DNA from: Candidatus Dormiibacterota bacterium
GTDB lineage: Bacteria > Chloroflexota > Dormibacteria > Dormibacterales > Dormibacteraceae
DNA length: 10,822 bases
Direction: 5' to 3'
Assembly (NCBI GenBank): GCA_003151665.1
Contig: PLYD01000226.1
Span: 12,141 to 22,962 of the forward strand
Below the pieces are notes generated by a model. It was not told the DNA's origin, ran no database searches, and saw only the letters and a list, made by a program, of their open reading frames with translations. Below, one piece after another: positions 5,922 through 10,822 of this stretch. The stretch's first letter is position 1. The number at the start of each line of letters is the position of its first letter. A program made the position numbers and the translations under genes.

Positions 5922-6805
5922 GCTGCCGACCTCACGTACGTGAGGATATCGTCCAGGGGATCGGGATCGATCTCGAACCACTTGACGCGTGGATCGTGCC
6001 GCCACCACCGCAACTGCCGCCGCGCGTAGCGCTTGTTCGACTGAGCCATCGTTTTCGGCAGCTGTTCGAGCGAGAGCTCGCCGCGGATGTGCGCCAGAGT
6101 CTCGGCGTAGCCGATCCCAGTCAGCACCGGCGCTGTCGCTGGAACTCCCGCGTCGAGTGCAGCGCGAGTCTCGGCCACAAGCCCCCTCTCGACCTGCTGC
6201 CGGCTCCGCTCGTCCAGCCTGCCGTCGATGACATCTAGCGGGGCCGTCAGCCCGATTCGCAATGCCTTCCACGGCGGAGTCGTGCGCGTGCGCAGGCGTC
6301 GCAGCGGCGAACCTGCAACCTCCAGAACCTCAATGGCGCGAATCATCCGGACTGGATTCTGAAGGTCGACGTCCGGGTCGTCGTCGAGGGCCAGCAGTCG
6401 CTCGCGCAGAGCCGACGCGTCGAGACTCGCCAGCTCCGCTCGCAGCGTGGGATTCGGCGGTACCCCGGTGAAGCTGAACCCATCGCACAGAGCGTCCACG
6501 TACAGCATCGTGCCGCCCTCAACGACCGGCAATCGACCACGCTGTTCGATGTCCGCAAATGCAGATCGCGCGCCCTGCACGTACTCCGCGGCGTTGAAGC
6601 CGGTTGCCGGATCGACGAAATCGACCATGTGATAGCCCACGGCGCGCCGCTGTTGCGGGCTTGGCTTGTTGGTGGCGATGTCCAGCCTCTGGTAGACCTG
6701 CTTGGAGTCTGCGACGACGATCTCGCCTCGCAGCTCGAGCGCAAGCCTGAACGCCAGCTGCGATTTGCCGATGCCGGTTGGTCCGACGATCACGGGGACG
6801 CTCAC
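5918..6805 (-). CDS. miaA: tRNA dimethylallyltransferase (MiaA)
   Basis: MiaA adds a dimethylallyl group to N6 of A37 in tRNAs that read codons starting with U. The 295-residue product has the P-loop GPTGIGKS (8-15), DSKQVYQRLDIATNKP (33-48, the DSxQVYxxxDIxTxKP block), GYHMVDFVDP (57-66), EGGTMLYVDAL (96-106), NPVRMIRAIEV (150-160), and near the C terminus QSNKRYARRQLRWWR, the tRNA-binding region. Length is close to the family norm. The start is a GTG whose first bases overlap the upstream stop (GTGA, 6802-6805). Its own stop overlaps the wecE GTG in the same way. In many bacteria miaA directly follows mutL. Here two membrane glycosyltransferase genes lie between them. Confidence 0.96.
   Translation of the reverse strand: MSVPVIVGPTGIGKSQLAFRLALELRGEIVVADSKQVYQRLDIATNKPSPQQRRAVGYHMVDFVDPATGFNAAEYVQGARSAFADIEQRGRLPVVEGGTMLYVDALCDGFSFTGVPPNPTLRAELASLDASALRERLLALDDDPDVDLQNPVRMIRAIEVLEVAGSPLRRLRTRTTPPWKALRIGLTAPLDVIDGRLDERSRQQVERGLVAETRAALDAGVPATAPVLTGIGYAETLAHIRGELSLEQLPKTMAQSNKRYARRQLRWWRHDPRVKWFEIDPDPLDDILTYVRSAA
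5930..5945. promoter_or_regulatory. 16-base perfect palindrome over the wecE ribosome binding site
   Basis: The sequence cctcacgtacgtgagg equals its own reverse complement. It lies in the last codons of miaA, and its GTGAGG half is the Shine-Dalgarno sequence of wecE, 8 nt before the GTG. In the minus-strand mRNA it could fold as a 6-bp stem with a GUAC loop and hide that site, so wecE translation would depend on ribosomes arriving from miaA. As DNA it could be a dimeric-repressor operator. It may also be chance, because several of its bases are constrained by MiaA codons. Confidence 0.4.
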
Positions 6806-8370
6806 GGCATCAGCCTGAACACCTGGAGCCCGTCCTGGTCATCATGCTGGTAGGCGTCTGCCAGGAACTGGTCGAACGGCGAGAGTGATCCGTTGTGCAG
6901 CTGCTGAACGGCCGGCAGGTCCTTGCTGAAGTCGATGTTGTAGTAGATCACCCATTCGACGGGCAGGCTTCGCATGGTTCGCTCAGCGCGAGCGAGCTCG
7001 GCCGGTGGGGTGACGCCGGGAACCAGAAATATCACCGGAACCGGTGGCACACGACCGGTTATCAGGTACAGCGACGGACCGTTCGGCATGAAGGCGATCA
7101 ACTCGGGATGCTGTGAGGTGAACATCAGAGCGCCCGCAACGATTGGCGCGCTGTCATACGTGGTGCAGATCGATCCTCTGGGGGTCGTCACCTCGCGCAG
7201 AAACCCTGTCCCGTCGGTGTGACAGGCGAGCGCGTACCCCAGGATCAACGGCGACAGGCCGGCCAGGTAAATCGCCGCAAACGGGATGAGCGCGGCTCCG
7301 GCGACAAACCGGCTCGAGCGCATGCCGGCGAGCATACGTTTTAACGGCATCGCCACGATCGGCAGAGTGAGGCCCGAGCTCAACCAGAAGTTCTGATCGG
7401 ACATGTGAACCACCAGGACCGAGGCGAACAGGCCCACGGCCACGATTCCGATTACAGGCCAGTCGGGAAGGTCCGACAGCCGACGACGGTGCCGCCACAG
7501 AGCGACGGCGGTGTAGACGGCGACAACCATTGGCGCCACCACCGCCAGCAGCCAGTGCATCGGTATCGCCCACAGGGCTCCAATGCTGGCTTCCCAGAAC
7601 GAGGTGTCGTGCAGCAGCGCCGGTTGCCAGGGAAACGGCAGCGCCTGGCTCGCTCCGAAAGTCTGGAACGTGTAAACCACGTTGTCGGTGAAGAAGGCGG
7701 GCAGCGCGCCCAGCCCGCCCAGCAGGGCCAGTACCAGAAGGCCGGGGATGACCAGCGCGACCAGCATCGGGACTACTGATCGGTTCGCCCGACGTTCGAT
7801 GAGCCAGCCGGCAATGAGGCCGGCGAGCACGGCAGGCAGCGATGACTGCAGCATGATCAGCGCTCCCGAAGCCGCGAGCCCGGCCACGATGAAAGCCAAC
7901 CTCGGCCGCCGCCCCGTGCGGGCCGCCAAAAGAGCGGCCGTCATCGCCAGGATGAACGTGACCGACCAGAAGTGGTAGGGCGAGAACTCCTCAAAGACCG
8001 GAAGCCAGACGCCCCACAGCAGCGCGATCGCGGCCGCCCACACCGGCCCGACGAGGCGGTGTCCGATGCGGGCGACGAGGCCGGCTCCGATCACCATCGC
8101 CACGCCGGTCAACAGGCGTTCGTTGACGACAGTGGCTCCGAAGAGCTTGAAGAAACCGGCGTATACAAAGATCGCGCCCGGAGGTATGGCGGCGAAGAAG
8201 TCGCGGTACGGCACCTGGCCCGATGCCACCTGCATCGCCTGGCCGGCGAGCACTGCCTGGTCTTCGTAAATGTTGACCCAGCGAAGTCTTGGCACGATGG
8301 TGATCGCTACACAGGCCATCGCCAGCAGCGGCCACAGCCAGGTCTTCGACGCCGATGGGCGCTCGCTCAC
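6802..8370 (-). CDS. GT39-like (GT-C fold) membrane glycosyltransferase
   Basis: This 522-residue polytopic membrane protein probably transfers a sugar from a polyprenyl-phosphate donor on the outer side of the membrane. After the first helix (about 12-28) comes NIYEDQAVLAGQAMQVASG (33-51). Its acidic pair E36/D37 sits where GT39/ArnT-like enzymes have their catalytic acid in the first external loop. QVPYRDFFAAIPPGAIFVYA (52-71) then matches the usual (V)PYxDF...PPG block of this group. Roughly nine to eleven hydrophobic segments follow up to about residue 390, then a soluble C-terminal domain of about 130 residues. Acceptor and donor cannot be read. The start is a GTG in a GTGA overlap with the GT87 gene upstream, with no clear ribosome site of its own, so translation is probably coupled. 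It might use the lipid-linked sugar made by the ArnC-like enzyme at 801. Confidence 0.78.
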   Translation of the reverse strand: MSERPSASKTWLWPLLAMACVAITIVPRLRWVNIYEDQAVLAGQAMQVASGQVPYRDFFAAIPPGAIFVYAGFFKLFGATVVNERLLTGVAMVIGAGLVARIGHRLVGPVWAAAIALLWGVWLPVFEEFSPYHFWSVTFILAMTAALLAARTGRRPRLAFIVAGLAASGALIMLQSSLPAVLAGLIAGWLIERRANRSVVPMLVALVIPGLLVLALLGGLGALPAFFTDNVVYTFQTFGASQALPFPWQPALLHDTSFWEASIGALWAIPMHWLLAVVAPMVVAVYTAVALWRHRRRLSDLPDWPVIGIVAVGLFASVLVVHMSDQNFWLSSGLTLPIVAMPLKRMLAGMRSSRFVAGAALIPFAAIYLAGLSPLILGYALACHTDGTGFLREVTTPRGSICTTYDSAPIVAGALMFTSQHPELIAFMPNGPSLYLITGRVPPVPVIFLVPGVTPPAELARAERTMRSLPVEWVIYYNIDFSKDLPAVQQLHNGSLSPFDQFLADAYQHDDQDGLQVFRLMP

Positions 8371-9563
8371 TGGCGCACGGCTGCGTGCTCGACCCGGTCC
8401 GTACTGGTGGCTTCATCGGCGCCTTTCTGAAGTGAGCTCAAGACGAGGAGTCCCAGCCAGCCAAGCGTGAACACGAGGAGGAGCCCCGGGCCGGACCCGG
8501 CCGCGATGTAGGTAGCGAGAAGGCCCAGGATGAACCACGCCCACTGCCATGCCGGCACGGTGGTCCGCAGGTAGAGCCAGGCGGCGGGCGCGAGGATGGC
8601 GAAGTCCGAAGGGTTGTGGTACGGAGCCGCCAACAGAGTCCCAATGATGCCGGCTACCACCACCGCATCGAGGCCGCGGCGTCGGTACCGGTAGGCCACC
8701 AACAGGGCGAGGACGGCGAAGGCAAGCTCCAGCCCCAGGGTCAGCGCGCCCGTCCCGAACAGATCCGCAACTGTCCAGGCTAGATTGGCGCCTTGCCCCT
8801 GCTCCAGACTGAGGGCCGCCCGCAGCTGGTCAAGGCCTTGGGCGCTGAGGCTGGCCACCGAGGCGAGCGTGAGCGCGACCGACCCCGCAAGCCAGGTCAC
8901 AAAGAGGCGCCGCTGGCCGGCGATCAACAACGCGGGCGGAACCAGGATGGCCACCTGTGGCTTGAGGACTAATGCGACCAGGACAAGGCCCGCAAGCACC
9001 TGGCGACCGCGACTCGCGAGCCACCAGGCCAGCACGGTCGCTGCTGCGATCAGGGGAGTTATCTGGCCGGTCTGAATGGCGATGAGGACCGGCCACGTGC
9101 AGGCAGCGGTCAGGAAGAGCGCCAGGCGGCCGATTCCGCGTCCGGGCACCGCCAGCCAGCCGGCAGCGATAAACGCAGCCCCAGAAATCCCAGCGAAGAT
9201 CCAGAAGGCCGCCACCATGGGCAGCAGCAGCGCCAGCGGCGCGACCAGCCAGGCCACCGGCGGAGGGCTCACAAAGTAACGCCGCCAGTCAAAGACGTCG
9301 GTTGCCGGGTGGAGCTGGTAGAAGACGCTCTCCTGCAGTCCCAGGTCGTAGATGCGGCCCCAACCGTGCTCCAGACCGTTTTGAGCACCCGCGTAGTAGT
9401 TGCTGAAGTCAAGAGTGTCGATGACCTTTGGGAAGCCGGCGAAGAACAACGGCAGATACAGGCCGCCGAGCCAGACGACCAGCACCACTGTGTATGCCGC
9501 CAACCAGATCGGCGGACGACGGTTCAGTAGTTTCTCCGGAAGTGGCGCCTCAGGTCCTGCCAC
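8367..9563 (-). CDS. GT87-type (DUF2029) membrane glycosyltransferase
   Basis: This polytopic membrane protein resembles GT87 enzymes (the PimE-related group), which use polyprenyl-phosphate sugars outside the membrane. Visible family marks, in order, are the first helix WLAAYTVVLVVWLGGLYL, the loop DFSNYYAGAQNG with the candidate catalytic Asp (residue 52 from this start), IYDLGLQ, SPPPVAWLVAPLALLLP, IQTGQITPLIAAATVLAWW and LAGLVLVALVLKPQVA. About ten hydrophobic segments are present. The start is unresolved. GTG 9599 lies 76 bases inside mutL with no ribosome site, and GTG 9563 (used here, 398 residues) also lacks one. CTG 9527 has GGAG 6 nt upstream, would overlap the mutL stop as CTGA like the other junctions, and gives a natural N terminus MNRRPPIW. 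The gene ends in a GTGA overlap with the next one. Confidence 0.8.
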   Translation of the reverse strand: MAGPEAPLPEKLLNRRPPIWLAAYTVVLVVWLGGLYLPLFFAGFPKVIDTLDFSNYYAGAQNGLEHGWGRIYDLGLQESVFYQLHPATDVFDWRRYFVSPPPVAWLVAPLALLLPMVAAFWIFAGISGAAFIAAGWLAVPGRGIGRLALFLTAACTWPVLIAIQTGQITPLIAAATVLAWWLASRGRQVLAGLVLVALVLKPQVAILVPPALLIAGQRRLFVTWLAGSVALTLASVASLSAQGLDQLRAALSLEQGQGANLAWTVADLFGTGALTLGLELAFAVLALLVAYRYRRRGLDAVVVAGIIGTLLAAPYHNPSDFAILAPAAWLYLRTTVPAWQWAWFILGLLATYIAAGSGPGLLLVFTLGWLGLLVLSSLQKGADEATSTDRVEHAAVRQ

Positions 9564-10822
9564 TCGACCAGCAATCGCGTCGGACGCCCGTGCGGGCACG
9601 TGACTGCGTCGGCGGCCGACTCCAGGTCGACAAGCAGCCTTCGCTGTTCAGCCAGATCGAGGGTGTCTCCAAAGCGAACTGCGGAGTGGCACGCCAGGGC
9701 CGCGGCCGCTTTCTCCATCGCCCCTTCCCCACGGTTGTCGGCCAGGGCGGCGAGGGTCTCCTGGACAGCCGCGGTGGCTCGCCCCGCCGGCATTTCGACA
9801 GGTACGGCGGTGATTCGGAGGCTGCGTGGGCCGAACTCCTCGTACTCAAGCCCGAGATTGGCCAGGTCCGCGCGGTGGTCGGCGGCGGCGGCGATGAGGC
9901 GCGGCTCCACGTCGACGGCCTGCGGCATGAGCAGCGGCTGAGTCATGCCGCGTCCGGTTCGCAGTCTTTCCAGCAGCCGGTTGTAGAGCACTCGCTCGTG
10001 GGCCGCGTGCTGGTCGATGAGCACCAGACCCTCGGGGCCCTCGGCCACCAGGTATCCCGGCCCGACCTGTCCGATCGGCCTGAGCACGCTCTCGGCGACG
10101 CGGGCTCCGATCTCCGCGACCGCGATCGAAGCCGCGGCCTCATGCAGGGTGAGCTGAGGCATCGGGTCGCGAGCGATCGGGGCAGGACCTCCCGCGGTGG
10201 CGTGATATTGGTAAGGCTGGCTGCCTCCTAGCGCGGCGCGAACCGCGCGCTGCAGCGCGGCGAACACGGTTCCCTCTTCGCGAAACCGCACCTCTCGCTT
10301 GGCCGGATGGACGTTGACATCAACCAGCTCCGGATCGATGCCAATGTCGATCACAGCGATCGGATGCCGGCCCCGTTCGAGCATCCCCTGGTAGCAATCT
10401 TCAAGCGCGTACAGCAGCGGCCGCGAACTGATGGGACGTCCGTTGACCGCGAGCACGATTCCATCCCTGCTGCCGCGGCTCATCCTCGGCTGGCTCACCA
10501 TCCCGGTCACGAGCGGCATGCCGATCATCTCGAGCATCTCGGCGGCGACCGGCAGCCCGTACACCGACCCGATCGCGCGCCGCCGGTCACCGTCGCCGGC
10601 ACTGCTGACAGCGCTGCGCGCATCGATCGTCAGCTGAAATCGCACAAGCGGATGGAGCAAGGCAAAGCTGCTCACGACATCCTTGATGGCGGCCACCTCG
10701 GTGTTATCGGACTTCAGAAATTTCAGCCGGGCCGGCACGTTGGCGAACAGGTCCTTGACCTCGAGCGTCACTCCGGGCAGCAGCGGGCCAGCGCCGTGCT
10801 CGACGACATTGCCCGCTCGCAC
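9524..10822 (-). CDS. mutL: DNA mismatch repair protein MutL, N terminus beyond the right edge
   Basis: MutL links mismatch recognition by MutS to strand removal. About 432 residues are present, reading in from the edge; the N-terminal ATPase motifs lie outside. Seen are LEVKDLFANVPARLKFLKS, the start of the transducer domain, SAGDGDRRRAIGSVYG, VNGRPISSRPL, DVNVHPAKREVRFRE, a variable linker, and the C-terminal dimerisation/endonuclease domain. Of the endonuclease motifs, CPHGRP (9581-9598) and a final FRR (FxR) are present. DQHAAHERVLYN (9980-10015) fits DQHA(x)2E(x)4E except that the last Glu is Asn, and ACHSAVR stands where ACR/ACK is usual. The C-terminal DQHA and CPHGRP mark an endonuclease-type MutL rather than the E. 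coli type. It is the first visible gene of the minus-strand operon and stops at TGA 9526-9524. Confidence 0.96.
   Translation of the reverse strand: MRAGNVVEHGAGPLLPGVTLEVKDLFANVPARLKFLKSDNTEVAAIKDVVSSFALLHPLVRFQLTIDARSAVSSAGDGDRRRAIGSVYGLPVAAEMLEMIGMPLVTGMVSQPRMSRGSRDGIVLAVNGRPISSRPLLYALEDCYQGMLERGRHPIAVIDIGIDPELVDVNVHPAKREVRFREEGTVFAALQRAVRAALGGSQPYQYHATAGGPAPIARDPMPQLTLHEAAASIAVAEIGARVAESVLRPIGQVGPGYLVAEGPEGLVLIDQHAAHERVLYNRLLERLRTGRGMTQPLLMPQAVDVEPRLIAAAADHRADLANLGLEYEEFGPRSLRITAVPVEMPAGRATAAVQETLAALADNRGEGAMEKAAAALACHSAVRFGDTLDLAEQRRLLVDLESAADAVTCPHGRPTRLLVEWQDLRRHFRRNY

Noticed and set aside
5922..6272. N-terminal extension of WecE to a 502-residue protein
   Set aside because: The extra 117 codons run through miaA in another frame and look like shadow sequence. 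WecE similarity begins at LIPFNKP, and GTG 5921 has a ribosome site and the GTGA overlap.
7972..8430. Plus-strand open frame of 152 codons opposite the GT39-like gene
   Set aside because: The minus strand gives hydrophobic helices with family motifs. The plus-strand product is a charged shadow without recognisable features.
10246..10259. 14-base palindrome cgcgctgcagcgcg
   Set aside because: It falls in a very GC-rich Ala/Arg/Leu-coding part of MutL, far from any gene start, and is easily explained by composition.

Overview
The window is high-GC bacterial chromosome, coding from edge to edge and with no gap over 300 bases. Housekeeping genes flank it: the end of mutL, a complete miaA and the start of a dapL-type LL-diaminopimelate aminotransferase gene. 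MutL together with DapL in high-GC DNA argues against most Actinobacteria. It would suit a Chloroflexota- or Dormibacterota-like lineage, but this is a guess from gene content. I see no tRNA, rRNA, CRISPR array, insertion sequence or convincing intrinsic terminator.

Layout: 1-746 (-) is dapL, cut by the left edge. Bases 747-821 are a short divergent region. Bases 801-4767 (+) hold a five-gene operon: an ArnC-like family 2 glycosyltransferase, a GNAT acyltransferase, an acyl carrier protein, a short-chain dehydrogenase and an AMP-forming acyl/amino-acid ligase. Bases 4764-10822 (-) read, in transcription order, mutL (cut by the right edge), a GT87-type membrane glycosyltransferase, a GT39-like membrane glycosyltransferase, miaA and wecE. 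Almost every junction is a 4-base NTGA overlap. The two arms meet at a single TTAA that gives both facing genes their TAA stop.

Working model (inference): the non-housekeeping genes form one cassette that makes and exports an N-acylated 4-amino-4,6-dideoxyhexose. WecE would make dTDP-4-amino-4,6-dideoxygalactose (dTDP-Fuc4N). The ligase would activate a carboxylic acid and load it on the carrier protein, the dehydrogenase would reduce a keto group on it, and the GNAT enzyme would move the acyl group to the sugar amine. The ArnC-like enzyme would pass the sugar to a polyprenyl phosphate, and the two GT-C-fold proteins would use lipid-linked sugars outside the membrane. The dTDP-sugar supply (RmlA/RmlB), a flippase and any ketoacyl synthase are not in the window. 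The cassette appears to have been placed among mutL, miaA and dapL, which all lie on the minus strand.
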